From the NCBI GenBank assembly GCA_026315105.1, contig CM048751.1, forward strand, positions 334,954,649 through 335,018,648: DNA of 64,000 nucleotides. The letters are read 5' to 3'. The position numbers were made by a program, and so were the translations under genes. The stretch is from Locusta migratoria (Eukaryota; Arthropoda; Insecta; Orthoptera; Acrididae). Positions 35,421 to 47,751 of this stretch are shown here, in pieces. The notes beneath the pieces were generated by a model. It did no database searches, was not told where the DNA came from, and saw only the letters and a program-made list of their open reading frames with translations. Positions within the stretch are counted from its first letter, which is position 1. Each line of letters begins with the position of its first letter.

Positions 35421-37040
35421 GTTGTTGTTGTTGGTGGTGGTGGTTTTAAGGTGACTAAACAGCTACGTCATCAGTCCCCTGTTCCTAGGAGTCCACGCTC
35501 AGAAGCTTAAAATAAAACACTGAAAGAGAAATTCACAGAAGGGACAGACTGACAAACAATTCGCTGAGAACACAAAAGTAAGATACGCGATAGGTAAAAG
35601 CCAAGTCAGGAACTAAGCTAAAGTTGGACAGCATAGTACCGTGGCTGGCTAATAACGAAGATAATAAAGGATGAGCCAGCCATGCTGCACATACTAAAAT
35701 CCACTTGGCATTTAACACAAAAGTCTTAAAACGACTTAAAAATGTTGGGTAGTTGCGGACCAGAGAGGTCAGACTATAGCACCCACCACTAAATTGAATT
35801 ATAAAAGCCAGCTGCGAGAATAAAACTGAATACAGAGTTAGCCCTGGAGGTGTCGTAGATTAAAAGATTGTCTCAAGTTGGCTAAAAGTGGACAGTCCAT
35901 CAGGAGATGACTACTGTCAGCGGTGTTCCACGCCGGCAGGGCCTCACGGCGAAGGAGATGCCCTGCGTTAGCCAAGTATGGCCAATTCGCAATCGGAAAA
36001 GAACAACCGAATCCTGACGAGAGGCCATTAGGAAAGACTTCCACGCGCCAGTGGTGAGTTTAATGGCGCGGAGCTTATTCGGAATATTCGATCGGCCCAT
36101 TGCGAATTCCAAACCCCTGTGCAACTCCCTCCGGAGATTCCCTTCCTAGAGACCAATCCCCAAGGCACGTAAAGTGGTAGCTTGCTTGGACAGCTGATCG
36201 TCATGTTCATTAGCTGCTATACCCATGCGGCTCGGTGTCCAAAGAAAAGCGACAGAACACCCTGACTGGCAGAGGGTGGACACTGCTGCCTGAATTGACC
36301 CCACAGCGGGATGTTTAGGTAAACACTGATCCAGTGCCTGTAAGCCACTCAGGGAGTCCCTACAGATGACAAAAGACCCCCTGGGGCAGGTTCGGAGATG
36401 TGCGAGGGCTCGTGACATTGCGACCAGCTCTGCAGTAAGCATGGTCGCCACAGACAAAGGCATATCTAGCACAGCCATCGACCAGGGAACCCGAGCAGTT
36501 GCCGGAACTGGCGACGGAGATTCAGTGGTGGTATTGCGGCTTTAGTGTATCGGAACAGGTCCAACCGAATCTGAAGGCGAGGAATACACCAAAGAGGGGT
36601 ATGGGAAGAGTAGTGGAAAGTATGAGGAAAGGGAATGGATTCAAAGGACGAGAGAAGGGAATGGTTACAGACCGCGATCGGGCGACCCGACCTGGACCGT
36701 CGTCGTGTAGATGGAAGTGCAGTAGTCGGAAATATAAGCCTGTAGTTGGAATGGCGGGCCGAGACGCGAACTTTGGCAGTGTACGATGCCAGTAACTGTT
36801 GCCGGCGGAACCGCAAGGGGGGGGGGGGGGACCCCGGTCTCAGCAAGGAGGCTTGTCACGGGGCTTGTGCGTAAAGCATCCGTTGCTAGGCGGATACCAG
36901 CATGGACGATGAGGTCTAAGACCTGCAATGCGGAAGGCGCTGTCGTGTCATACACAAGGCACCCATAGTCCAGGCGCGATTGTATGAGAGCGTTGCAGAA
37001 CTGCAGGAGTCGCTCGTGATAGAAGTCCACGTGCCGTGCG
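35421..37040 (-). pseudogene. I-superfamily-like LINE: RT end, RNase H domain and C-terminus
   Basis: On the reverse strand: RT/thumb end LLQFCNALIQSRLDYGCLVY and AGIRLATDALRTSPVTSLLA (37030-36780), frameshift at a 14-G run (36817-36830), RRQQLLASYTAKVR, then an RNase H domain (36478-36146) with TAELVAMSRALAHL (the ELxA helix), CRDSLSGLQAL (second Asp) and GIAANEHDDQLSKQA (NExxD end), then the C-terminal LFRLRIGHTWLTQG and AWNTADSSHLLMDCPLL (36060-35850). The 3' end is a GTT/GGT repeat (35422-35446). An RNase H domain is typical of I, LOA and related clades. 5' part missing. Frames broken by shifts at 36470, 36130 and 36040. Confidence 0.8.
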
Positions 37041-40000
37041 AAATAGTCGAGAAGTATTAGTTTCCAGATAAATTCAAAATATCGATTAAATAAGAAAATT
37101 TGCTAAATAATACTCAAAAACAGGCGTTCTGGAGTTCGTTTTGCACGGGAAGAAGAGTACTACTGAATGGAAAAGGTGTCAGGTCAAAACAGCACTCTAC
37201 AGAGTCAGATATTAGAATCCAAAAAATTAAAAAAATATACTTTTAGCACAAGTAAAACCGCGAGATAGGTCGTGCAACCATTCGTTCTACTCAGGGATAT
37301 GATATCTAGCTAATAAGTAAGGTTACACAATCCTACAGTACTTCCCTGGGTTGGATCACAAAAAGTTGAAAAGGAAAAAAAAAAATACAATTTCAAAAAG
37401 TAAAACACGAGTTATGTTGTGTAACGATTTATTCTACTCAGGAGAAGAAGAGCTACCTAATAGGAATAGCTGTGGTATAGAACATGCTACTTTCCATACA
37501 CGTGGGGCAGCGAGTACGAAATTAAAAGTTTTAGAAGTACCAAAAATTCGGGAAAAATTGCCATGTTACATGTACTAGAAATCACCACGTCTAAACAAGG
37601 CTATAGTTGACAACTCGTGCGCAGAGGGTGATGGAGTAAGCTGAGGGTTTTATCTCATACCGTCCACGTGTTTTATGGACAAAGCGCAGACGCCGGAAGT
37701 ATCGAGAAGTTCCAGAAAAACATCTAATTCACCGACCAAATGAACATGAGAAACATTTAAACATGTTTAAAGGTAGGAAGGAACGACTATACACTCAAGG
37801 AGTGCAAGGATTCTGTTAACGAACACCAGTGAGGCCGCGAAATCAAACTTCGGCAAAAATAATCATGAAATTAGAAATACAGAACAAAATTAAATAACAT
37901 CTCTCCGTTACGCATTGCGGTGATGTTATAGCGAGAGAGACGCGAATGAGTATTTTCAACATACTATCGAATCCGAACAAAGTTCAGCCACGTGCTCAGA
38001 AGAGAGCCAAAACCAAGAGCATCTTACCCAAGGACGGGACCCCGACTCCTGGCCGCTTAGCTACCTTAAGTCGAGGGGGAACCTCCCCGAACGGTTTAGC
38101 CTACTCAGGTAGGCAAACATAACATTCACACCAGAAAAGGGGAGGGAATGAGAACCTTCGCTAAACATCTTTGCTAAAGATTTGCCTCTTGCCGGCAGTT
38201 GGTAGAACTTGAGAGAATCATAGGCAGATGACAAGAGCAAGGAGGCGCGGCTAACGCTTATTTAAACTGTTTTGTACACAAGTCCCATTCATTCCTCACA
38301 AGCGGGGTCAGTGGAAACATATCATAGCATATGGGGCCTCATACACAAAAAAACAGACATTTAAAATTATGAAACACAACAAAATTATACCATATTTTAG
38401 ACAAAAAAAGAATCTTGTTCATCTAGTATCTCGCATAGTGCGAACGGAGCATCTCACTACGCTCAAAAAAATGTCTGAAACCCATCAACATTTATTTAGC
38501 AAATATTTTTTCTTACAATTCGACTTAGTTTTCCTGTAACGATTGAGTTTATTAATTAACCTAACAATATATTCTTTCATCAATACAAAATAACTTCCTA
38601 TTTATGAGTTTCGCATTGGCTACCTGTGTGTCACCTAACATTCCCATTAATTACAGAAACTGATTTTATCGAAATTGTGTTTTCATTGCTATTCTTCTTA
38701 ACTTGTAAATCAGTGTCTTGCTTTGACAGACAGAATTTTCACATGACAGAATAATGTGTTATAGTTCAAAAATTAATCTTCAAAATAATGACTCTAAGTG
38801 ACACTGCTAAGTGACTTCAGATGAAATAAAATCCTGGCACTTTTGATAAGTACCTTCATTAATAAGAAAACGCCAAGCACCTACTACAACAATGATTATA
38901 CAATATAATTACAAATAATAAATATAAATTTTTAACTTGTTAACCAAAAACTAATACTTACTCATAACTAGTTGTGATTAATTATTTGTCGGAAAACCTA
39001 GACATTAGTCATAGCCAAGTTCAAATATTCATTGTTTCAATTGATTAGTGTTTTGGCATAAATGAAGACCGGGCTACCACCTTTCGGCTTCGACCAAGGG
39101 CATCGTTGGCGGCAACATAATAAACGGGAAAGATGCGGAAAGCAAAATCCTTTGCAATATTGCTTCACCAAAAAATTGCTAGTATGAATAATCAACGTGT
39201 CAAGTGATTAGTGTTTGTTAATTAAAACATGGGGCTCGAGTAGGTGTATGAGTGGATGTAAATTGATACGTTTGTATTGTAAAAAGGAAAGTCGCATTTA
39301 TAAAAGAAGGAAAATGATCAATATTTTAAGTCATACGTGACAATAAGCAGACATTAAAGATAAAAACCGACGGGTAGTATCCCGCTCTTTCATTAACCCC
39401 ACCATGATATAATTAATTGCATTGTTTTTTAATTGTGGATATAACACTAGAACTTACAAATAAGTAACACGCATATTACACACACCTATCGTAGACAATG
39501 CGATAGCGTACTGCCGTTTTACCAAGTACTGGTACAGTAACACAGATTTTGTGATATTCCTGACCTATGGACAGTTCATATTTCTGGCCGCTGGACGTTT
39601 CTTTGCTAACATTGCACGTGTCTTAAACGCGGAAGAAAGCATATTATGTTGAAATGTGGGGTGGGAAGCAGTAGCATATGGCACAGTAGGTGCTGGTTCC
39701 TTTGGGAAAGCCCGCCTATGTTACTAGTACTCTCCTCGCATTGGCTGCTGCATTTCACATCACGTGATTTCTTTTGAAATTAGTTTTGTTTATTATTTAC
39801 TAAATATTAATTATTCAGAGCTGAGAATTTGTGATAAATATCTCTCAAGGACAGGCTATGTTTCGACTGTTTAAAAAGTTTAAAGTGCCTTCTTTTATTG
39901 TAACAAGAGAAGAGTAATTTTGCAGAAGGCTCGCGACGGCCATGTTTTGGCGCGAAATAGAGCGTCAGGTGCCCTCTCGCAACGCGCCGCAGTAGCAGTC

Positions 40001-40673
40001 TCGAGCTGACCACTATACGCGCCGGTCCGCGCCGGTCCGCGCCGGTCATGAGTAAAGTTTTGTGTAAATGTGTTAACAGTCGAGGTCTCAACATGAACTA
40101 CGGGCAGCATAGGCCGTACCGTATTAACAATAGTTGTTCATATTTTATTATTTATTTAATAAATGGCACCCCCGACAATTAAAAATCTCGCGAGTCGCTT
40201 CTTATACTTCCATCCTACAGAACTTATTTTAGCCTCACTTGTGTGCTGTAGAAGAACCTACGACCTGTGTGCCGTCTTCTACGCTGGGGACACAACTATA
40301 GAAGACAATGTTTAGTCAGAACTCTATGCTTTCTATAAAGACTTGGATAGCAACTACGGCACCTCGTGCGTACTGTAGGGCGGTACAAACGCACACTGCT
40401 ACGCAACAGCATCCGCAAGGATGTTGAGGTCTTAGGGGACTTGTGGGAGGAAACAGTACTAACTTCTCCGTCTACAAATAAAAAACCCTAGGAAGCTTCT
40501 AATTTACAGACACAATTACAAACCAATACTGGAAGATTTTGATTGTTGACTTCAATTCAAACTTCTAACAATTACTTAAAGCATTTACCAACTGCTGATT
40601 ACCTAATTCTGTAGCAAAGTAGGATTCAAAACAAAATTATGAAAAGTATCCTACATGTGTAGTATCCTACACG
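37041..40673. other. 3.6 kb with no gene recognised
   Basis: Mostly AT-rich. Two diverged direct copies of an AAGTAAAAC...GAG...TTCTACTCAGG block occur at 37249-37300 and 37398-37443. A GC-richer stretch 38000-38110 is unassigned. At 40018-40047 CGCGCCGGTC is repeated three times exactly. Frames on 39807-40110 reverse and 40683-40868 forward are not supported as genes. A solo LTR could be present between 39.5 and 40.3 kb, but I cannot define ends. Confidence 0.4.
40018..40047. repeat. three perfect 10-bp tandem units
   Basis: CGCGCCGGTC x3. Confidence 0.95.
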
Positions 40674-41659
40674 TCCACTCCCATGAACCACGGACATTGC
40701 GGAGGCGGGGTGCCTCAACGATGCCTCAACGATGCCTCAACGATGCAGATAGCCGTACCGTATGTGCAACCACGGCAGAGGGGTATCTGTGGAGAGGCGA
40801 AAGTTAATACAAATGTTAGAAAAATTAGATTGACGGAAAGTGCAGACTGGCTAAGCAGGAGTGGCTAGAGGACAAGTGTAGAACCGTAGAAGAATGTATA
40901 ACTATCGGGAACATAGATATCATCTACCGGAAAATAAAAGAGATATTTGGAGACAAGAAAAACAGCTGTATGAATATCAAGAACTCAGACGAAAAACCAG
41001 TACTAAGCCAAGTGGGGAGAGTTGAATTGTGAAAGGAATATATAGAGCACCTATGCAAAGAATGCAGTACTCTAGAAATAGAAGACGAACCAGAGAAAGG
41101 TGAGATTGGAGAAGGATTTGATAGAGCACTGAAGATTTCAGGAGAAACAGGACCCCTGGAGTAGATGATATTCCGTATTAACTGCTGATATAATTAGGAG
41201 AGCCAGTCATGAAAAAATTGGTCTGCTTGGTATGCAAGATATGTGAGACACTGGCAATACCCTCCGACTTCAAGAAGAATATCGTAATTCCAATTCTTAA
41301 GAAAGTATGTGCAGACAAATGTGAAAATTACAGAACTATCAGTTTAATAAGTCATGGTTGCAAAATACTAACACGAATTATTTAACGACGATTGGAAAAA
41401 CTTGTGGAATCAAATCTCAAGGAAGATCAGTTTGGATTTGGGAGAAATACATTACGACTTATCTTAGAAGATAGGCTATGGAAAGGTAAACGTACGTTCT
41501 TAGCGTTTGTATATTTGGAGAAAGCTTTTGACAATGTCGACTGGAATACATTCCTTTAAATTCTAAAGGTATGACGGTAAAATATATGGAGCGAAAGGTT
41601 ATATTTAACCTATACAAAAACCAGACATCAATTATTAGCGTTAAAGGGCAAGACGCAGT
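40674..41659 (+). pseudogene. RTE-like LINE copy, left part (5'UTR, internal deletion, RT), split by a CR1-like element
   Basis: 5' end TCCACTCCCATGAACCAC as at 27032. The 5'UTR has an 11-bp unit TGCCTCAACGA in three tandem copies (40711-40743). Near 40800 it jumps to the linker (AGACTGGCTAAGCAGGAGTG), deleting the endonuclease. RT blocks are recognisable but shifted (NIVIPILKK, GCKILTRII, EDQFGFGRNT, FLAFVYLEKAFDNVDW) up to TTAAAGGGCAAGACGCAGTT (41660), where a CR1-like element begins. The copy resumes at 45876. No long frame is left. Confidence 0.82.
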
Positions 41660-41989
41660 TGCTCAGTGACCGGCGGCCAGTGCACACGTGACCAGCAGCT
41701 GCTCTACATTGTAAGATAACCGGCTTCTTAATAGAAGCGACTTATTTTCATTTCGTGTGTGCTTTCTTTTACAGTTCTTAAATCTTTAGTGTGCTCGCGT
41801 GTTTATCTACTAAGAATCGCGTTTAGTTGTCAGTTCAGTTGTTATTTTGATTTATTAGCTCGCGTCTATATTTTTCAGTTTCGCCGTTAATAAACAGTTT
41901 AGTGTTAGCTTCATATCTTTCGAAGCTCACTGTTTACCCAAATTCTGTGTCCTCAGACGTACTTACTTGAAAAAACAAAGGTTTTTAGA

Positions 41990-42970
41990 ATGGCTAGGAA
42001 CTGTGACTGCTGCGAACAGAGGGAGGCAGAGTTGATGACTCTTCGCTCGCAGCTTCAGGCGGCGTTGGCTTCTCTGGCAAAGCTTGAGACTGCGGTGGGT
42101 GGGCGCTGCTGTTGTGGGCCTCTCGCGGGGGTACAGCAGACGCCCTGTGCGTGTGTTGTGCCCTCCGATCGGCCTGCGGCTGTGGCCAGCCCGCTCACTG
42201 CCCGCGAGGAGGTAGCCCCCGAATCCGTGGTGGATTGGGAGGTCTCCTCAGCGCGTGTCAGGCGGCGTAAGACTTCTCGGGGGACCGAAGTGGAGGCCTC
42301 CCCGGTTAGTCTTGCCAACAGATTCGAGGCGCTGTCTGTGTCAGAGGATGTTCCTGACGCAGATGGTGTCGCTTGTCCTGTACTCGCCCCGCTGCCTTCA
42401 AGATCCGGGCACTCACAGAGAGTGGGTTTGTTGGGAGTTGGGAGCTCCAACGTTAGGCGGGTGATGGAGCCCCTTAGGAAAATGGCTGCTAGGGAGGGGA
42501 AGAAATCCAATGTGAACTCCGTGTGCATACCAGGGGGAGTCATTCCAGATGTGGAACAGGTCCTTCCGGATGCCATGAAGAGCACAGGGTGCAGCAAGCT
42601 GCAGGTGGTGGCTCATAACGGGACCAATGATGTGTGCCGCTTTGGATCGGAAGAGATCCTCTCTGGTTTCGAGCGGCTATCAGAAGTGGTAAAGACTGCC
42701 AGTCTTGCTTGCAAGATGAAAGCGGAGCTCACCATCTGCAGCATTGTCGACAGGACTGACTGCGGACCTTTGGTTCAGAGCCGAGTGGAGGGTTTGAATC
42801 AGAGGCTCAGACGATTCTGCGACCACGTGGGCTGCAGATTCCTCGACTTGCGTCAAAGGGTGGTGGGTTTTCGGGTTCCGCTAAATAGGTCAGGAGTCCA
42901 CTATACTCAGGAAGCGGCTACACAGGTATCGGGGGCTGTGTGGCGTGGATTGGGCCTGTTTTTAGGTTAG
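41990..42970 (+). CDS. CR1-like ORF1 protein with SGNH-esterase-like domain
   Basis: An uninterrupted 326-codon frame, the longest intact retroelement ORF apart from RT pieces. N-terminus (residues 1-40) MARNCDCCEQREAELMTLRS is Cys-rich then heptad-like, a likely coiled coil for trimerisation. Middle (50-145) is low complexity. C-terminal half (about 145-326) has the order of an SGNH hydrolase as known in CR1/L2 ORF1 proteins: VGLLGVGSSNVRRVMEPL (nucleophile Ser block), VVAHNGTNDVCRFGSEEILS (GxND block), GLNQRLRRFCDHVGCRFLDL, and LNRSGVHYTQEA, where the usual Asp of DxxH reads Ser while the His stays. It would bind RNA and act in the ribonucleoprotein; the esterase role is unproven. ATG at 41990 is the first in frame. 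GC-rich relative to its surroundings. Confidence 0.8.
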   Translation: MARNCDCCEQREAELMTLRSQLQAALASLAKLETAVGGRCCCGPLAGVQQTPCACVVPSDRPAAVASPLTAREEVAPESVVDWEVSSARVRRRKTSRGTEVEASPVSLANRFEALSVSEDVPDADGVACPVLAPLPSRSGHSQRVGLLGVGSSNVRRVMEPLRKMAAREGKKSNVNSVCIPGGVIPDVEQVLPDAMKSTGCSKLQVVAHNGTNDVCRFGSEEILSGFERLSEVVKTASLACKMKAELTICSIVDRTDCGPLVQSRVEGLNQRLRRFCDHVGCRFLDLRQRVVGFRVPLNRSGVHYTQEAATQVSGAVWRGLGLFLG

Positions 42971-42999
42971 AGGGCCTCGGGAATACAGAAAATGGGTTT

Positions 43000-45788
43000 C
43001 AGTCTCAAAGGAGGCAGGTCAGACACAGGAAGAAAGCAAATCTAGAAAACATTGGTATAACAGTTGTAAATTGTCGTAGCTGTATTGGGAAAGTTCTAGG
43101 GCTGAAAGCGCTGATAGAAAATACTGAAGCACAAATCGTTATAGTTTCTGAAAGCTGGCTGACGCCTGAGATAAGTTCGGCCGAAATTTTTTCAAAGGGC
43201 CAAATGGTCTTCAGAAAGGATAGAATAAATAAAATAGGGGGGTGGAGTGTTTATTGCTGTTACTAACGGTTTATCCTGCAGCGAAATTGAGACAGATACT
43301 TCCTCTGAGTTGGTCTCGGTAGAGGTTATTCCTGACAACCGGAATAAATTAATAATTGGATCTTTTTATCGGCCCCCTGACTCAGACGATGCGGTTGCCG
43401 AAATGTTCAAAGAAAGCTTGAATCACATTTCAAATAGGTATCCGAAGAATACTGTTATAATCGGTGGCGACTTTACTTTACTCTCAATATGTTGGCATAA
43501 TTACGTATTAAAAACCGGCGGCAAATATAAAACATAGTCCGAACTAGTTCTGAAAGCTTTTTCTGAAAACTACTTCGAAAAGTTAGTTCATGAACCCACT
43601 AGAATAGTAAGTGGTTGCGAAAATACCCTTGATCTCCTAGCAACAAATAATCCTGAGCTAGTAAAGAGCATCAAAACAGATACAGTGATTAGCGAACAGT
43701 AGCGAGACTGAATGTCGAAATGCCCAAATGCAGTCAAAATAAACGAAAAATATATCTATTCAATAAAGCAGATAAAAATTCGCTTCACGCTCACCTGAGT
43801 GATAGTCTCCAGTCTTTCAAAACTAAAAATGCGAGTGTAGATCAGTTGTGGCTTACTTTCAAAGACATAATATCAGTAGCAATCGAGAGATTTATACCAA
43901 ATAAATTAATAAAAGAGGGGCTGACCCCCCCCTCCCCCGTGGTACACAAAACAGGTCAGATCACTGTTGCAGAAACAAAGAAAAACGCATGCAAAACTTA
44001 AAACGACACAGAATCCACAACATTGGCAATCTTTTACTGAAACTCGCAACCTAGCGCGGACTTTAATGCGAGAAGCCTATAGTAGTTACCACAACGACAT
44101 CCTGTCTCGTAATCTTGCAGAAAATTCAAAGAAATTCTGGTCATATGTGAAGTACACTAGCGGCAAAACACAAAAAATACCTTCACTACGCGATAGCAGT
44201 GGTCATACTACCGCTGACAGTACTGCTAAGGCAGAATTATTAAACACAGCCTTCCGAAATTCTTTCACCAAAGAAGACGAAGTGAACACTTCAGTATTCA
44301 GTCCAAGAACATCTGACAGCATGTGAAACTTAGAAGTCGATGTTCCTGGATTAGTAAAACAACTTAAGTCACTAAACAAAAATAAATCTTCCGGGCCAGA
44401 TTGCATACCAACTACATTCCTCTCAGAGTATGCTGATGCAATAGCTCCGTACTTAGCTATAATTTACAACCGATAACTCAGCGAAAGATCCGTACCCAAA
44501 GACCGGAAAGTTGCTCAAGTTACTCCAATATTCAAGAAAGGCAATAGGAGTGATCCCCAAAATTATAGGCCTATCTCATTGACGTCGATTTACAGTAGTA
44601 TTTTGGAACATATACTTTGTTTGAATATTATGAACTACCTCGAAGAGAAAAACCTGGTTAATACCAGTAGGCAATACGGATTCAGAAGATATCACTCTTG
44701 CGAAACACAGCTTGCCCTTTATTCACATGAAGTGTTAAGTGCCATCGACAAGGGATCTCAAATCGATTCCATATTTCTGGATTTCAAGAAGGCTTCTGAC
44801 ACTGTACCCCACAAGCGGCTTCTTATGAAATTGCGTGCTTATGGAATATCTCCCCAATTGTGCGATTGGATTCACGATTTCTTATCAGAAAGAACACATT
44901 TCGTTGTAATTGACGGTAAGTCATCGAGTAAAACAGAAGTGATATCTGGCGTTCCACAGGGAAGCGTTATAGGTCCATTATTCTTCCTCGGGTTTATAAA
45001 CGATTTAGGAGACAATCTGAATAACTCCCTTAGACTGTTCGCGGATGATGTCGTTTATCGGTCAGTGAAGTCAACAGAGGATCAAAAGCAACTGCAAAGC
45101 GATTTAGACAAAATTTTTGCATGGTGCGAAAATTGGCAATTGACACTAAATAAAGAACATTGTGAAGTAATACACATGATCAATAAAAGAAATCCGCTGA
45201 ACTTTAATTACGCGATAAATCAGTCAAACCTTAAGGTCGTAGATTCTACCAAATACCTCGGAGTTACAATTACGAACAACTTTGAATGGAGAGAACACAC
45301 AGAAAATATTGTGGGGAAGGCGAACCAAAGGTTACGTTTCATCGGCAGAACGCTTCGAAGATGCACCAGCTCCACGAAAGACTGCCTACATCACACTTGT
45401 GCGTCCTCGCCTGGAGTACTGTGGCCCCTTGTGGGACCCTCACCAGGTGGGACTGACGGAAGAAATTGAGAAGGTTCAGAGAAGGGCAGCTCGTTTTGTT
45501 TTATCACGGTACGGGGGGGGGGGGGGTGGAAGCGTCACGGAAATGTTGCAAGAATTGTGGTGGCAATCATTAAAAGAAAGACGTTATCCATTGCGGCGTG
45601 ATCTGTTTGCGAAGTTTCAATCACCGACTTTTAGTTCTGAATGTGAAAATATTTTGCTAGCACCAACCTACTTAGGGAGACATGACCATCCCAATAAAAT
45701 AAGAGAAATAAGATCGAAAACGGAACGATTTAGGTGTTCTTTCTTCCCGCGCGGTATTAGAGAATGGAACGGTAGAGAAAAGTTATGA
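43000..45788 (+). pseudogene. CR1-like ORF2 (endonuclease and reverse transcriptase), several breaks
   Basis: Endonuclease: GITVVNCRSCIGKVLGLKAL, IVIVSESWLTPEI (42940-43266), a frame change at a G-run near 43240, then NKLIIGSFYRPPDSDD and VIIGGDFTLLSICWHN (43247-43537; usual GDFN reads GDFT). Linker 43720-44326 (KFWSYVKYTSGKTQKIPSL). RT: KSSGPDCIPTTFLSEYADAI near 44390, NYRPISLTSIYSSILEHIL, IFLDFKKASDTVPHKRLL, GVPQGSVIGPLFFLGFINDL and catalytic RLFADDVVYRSV (44579-45469). The C-terminus changes frame near 45400 to 45282-45788 (YITLVRPRLEYCGPLWDPHQ, KVQRRAARFVLSRYGGGGGG, REWNGREKL) and contains a 14-G run (45513-45526). Stops at 43537 and 44326 also interrupt. Role: target nicking and reverse transcription. 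Confidence 0.87.
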
Positions 45789-45841
45789 AAGTGGTTAATG
45801 AACCCTCCGCCAGGCACTTAAATGTGATTTTCAGAGTATTT

Positions 45842-45875
45842 ATGTAGATGTAGATGTAGATGTAGATGTAGATGA
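45842..45875 (+). repeat. (TGTAGA)n 3' tail of the CR1-like element
   Basis: Five to six units. Equivalent tails at 49084-49101 (reverse) and 54515-54541. Confidence 0.9.
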
Positions 45876-46449
45876 GGGTAGGGAGGGAGTAAGACAGGGT
45901 TGTAGCCTTTCCCCTATGATGTTCAATCTGTAAATTGAGCAAGCAGTGAAGAAATGCAAGGAGAAATTCTGAGAGGGAATTGAAGTTCAGATAGAAGAAA
46001 TAAAAACTGTGGTTTGCCAATGACATAGTATTTTCTCAGAGACTGCAAAGTATCTGGAAGAGCAATTGAATGGAATATTGATAAGAGTAAAACGAGGCTA
46101 ATAGAATGTAATGTCAGAATATCAGGCGATGCTGAAGGAATTAGTTTAGGTAATGAGACAATAAAAGAAGTAGATGAGTTTTGTTATGTGTTTCTGGCAT
46201 ATCCTGACTAAGAGAAGGGATAGATTGGTGGGACTCTTTCTGAGACATCAAGGAATCTTCGACTTAGCATTAGAGGGAAGGTTGTGGGGTAAAAATTGTA
46301 GAGGGAGATCGAGGGACGAATATAGTAAGCCGATTCAAAAGGATGTAGGTTGCCGAATGTATTCTCAGATGAAGAGAATTACACAGAACAGGGTAGCTTG
46401 GACAGTTGCATCAAACCAGTCTGTGGACTGAAGATCAGAACAACAACAT
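45876..46449 (+). pseudogene. RTE-like LINE copy, right part (continues 40674-41659)
   Basis: Resumes at GGGAGGGAGTAAGACAGGGT (GVRQGCSLSP block) and passes GTGGTTTGCCAATGACATAG, the FADD box with a deletion just before it, then ISGDAEGISLGNETIKEVDE. A further deletion joins FCYV to FWHILTKRRDRL; the frame 46174-46431 is open (85 codons, RDRLVGLFLRHQGIFDLALE, ending WTVASNQSVD). 3' end ACAACAACATC. Confidence 0.85.
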
Positions 46450-47750
46450 CATCCGACATATAAGACGTCAATCTTACCTGGGTTAAGATTGCAACATCTA
46501 TGTTAATGTTTTCAATAACACAGAGTAATTTTCATTTTCATACTTCCGATGCTTTTGATGGTGGCTTTTCTATCTCTGTAGATGCATCTAACACTTCCAT
46601 GTAATTTCTACTGCATGATTCTCAGTCTTTGTATGAAATTTCAACTAGAATTTCTTCTTGCCATAGGTCTTCATTACTAGAATAATTTAGCAGTTTCGGG
46701 ATTTTTCTTTTCTTAAATTGTTAACAGGTATCTGGCACTTGTTCAGAAGTGTTTTGTGACATTTCGAGTAAGTGCTCCATTCTTAAGGATTCCAGACATT
46801 TCTTCAGACGTTTAGAGTCCTAATCTGCATGTCAGTAAGTTCCTAGCTTCTGTTTACATCAGTACCATACCGTGACATCAATAATCTGTTAATAGCATTA
46901 ATTTTTAATATAGGAACATTCATGCCAATCCGAATCATATCCAAAACGAGTAATGAAAATTCTGTGGAGCGTCTTTCATCGTCTTTATCACATCACAAAG
47001 TTGCTCTAGTTTTTTCAGACAATAGCCTTCCTGTGTGCTTTTGATATTAAATTAAGGAATAATCGGTTGATTACAATTTCATGGATATCATTCAGACAAA
47101 AGCTAGTTCTTTCACATGAGTGGTATCGTTTATCTCCTGGTATCGAAATACAACTTTTTCTCGACTAACAATAACCTTAAACTATAGTGCTACTGATATT
47201 CAAAGCAAAAAATATCCAAGATGGGGCATAACTCTGATATATGAGCTAGGCCTGGGAGATGTTGCCAGTTAGCCTGTTACACATAATCAAGTGTGGTACA
47301 TAATATTTACTAGAATATGTGCTGTTTTCATTGTTGGAGCACAGTACTGCCACTTTGTATTAATCCAGTTGTCCAAGTAAATGAAAAAAATAACTAAAAT
47401 TCTTCAGAAGTACTACTCAATTAAATATTACATTACTCACAGGACGTATCATAGTGGGTAATACTGAAAATACCATAACATCCTGTCACATATCAAAGCA
47501 TAATCACAATTCCACAAAATCAACTGTGAAGTGGATAATAGTAGTCTATAGTCATTCTTCTAACAAGAAACGTACACGGGCTCGAACAAACATATCCGTA
47601 TGAACGTTTGGTTACAGGATCTCTACGTACACCTCAATGTGCTGGTGGGTGTCGTTCTTCTGCAAAGCTCTGCAACCATGCTCTAGATAGCACTGTGGAT
47701 GTAATTGTAGACGCCATACGTAATGCAGATATCTTAACTATAACTTATGT
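46450..47750. other. no gene recognised, AT-rich
   Basis: 1.3 kb without coding runs or recognised repeats. Confidence 0.4.
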
Positions 47751-47751
47751 A

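Larger units (their letters stand above)
41660..45875 (+). mobile_element. CR1-like non-LTR retrotransposon, near full length, inserted in an RTE-like copy
   Basis: About 4.2 kb: 5'UTR (41660-41989), ORF1 (41990-42970), ORF2 remains (43000-45788), 3' end with CCCTCCGCCA and a (TGTAGA)n tail (45842-45875). The flanking RTE-like sequence is continuous across it (GGGCAAGACGCAG before, GGGAGGGAGTAAGACAGGG after), which defines the insertion. No target duplication is clear. Two other copies in the window (49084-50870, 53005-54543) share the tail. Confidence 0.87.

Noticed and set aside
39060..39130. third hammerhead-like motif (reverse strand GATG ... CGAAAGG)
   Set aside because: Spacing fits but the helix II partner does not pair and the core does not match; too weak to list.
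42055..42597. 180-codon reverse frame
   Set aside because: Shadow of the GC-rich CR1-like ORF1 on the other strand.
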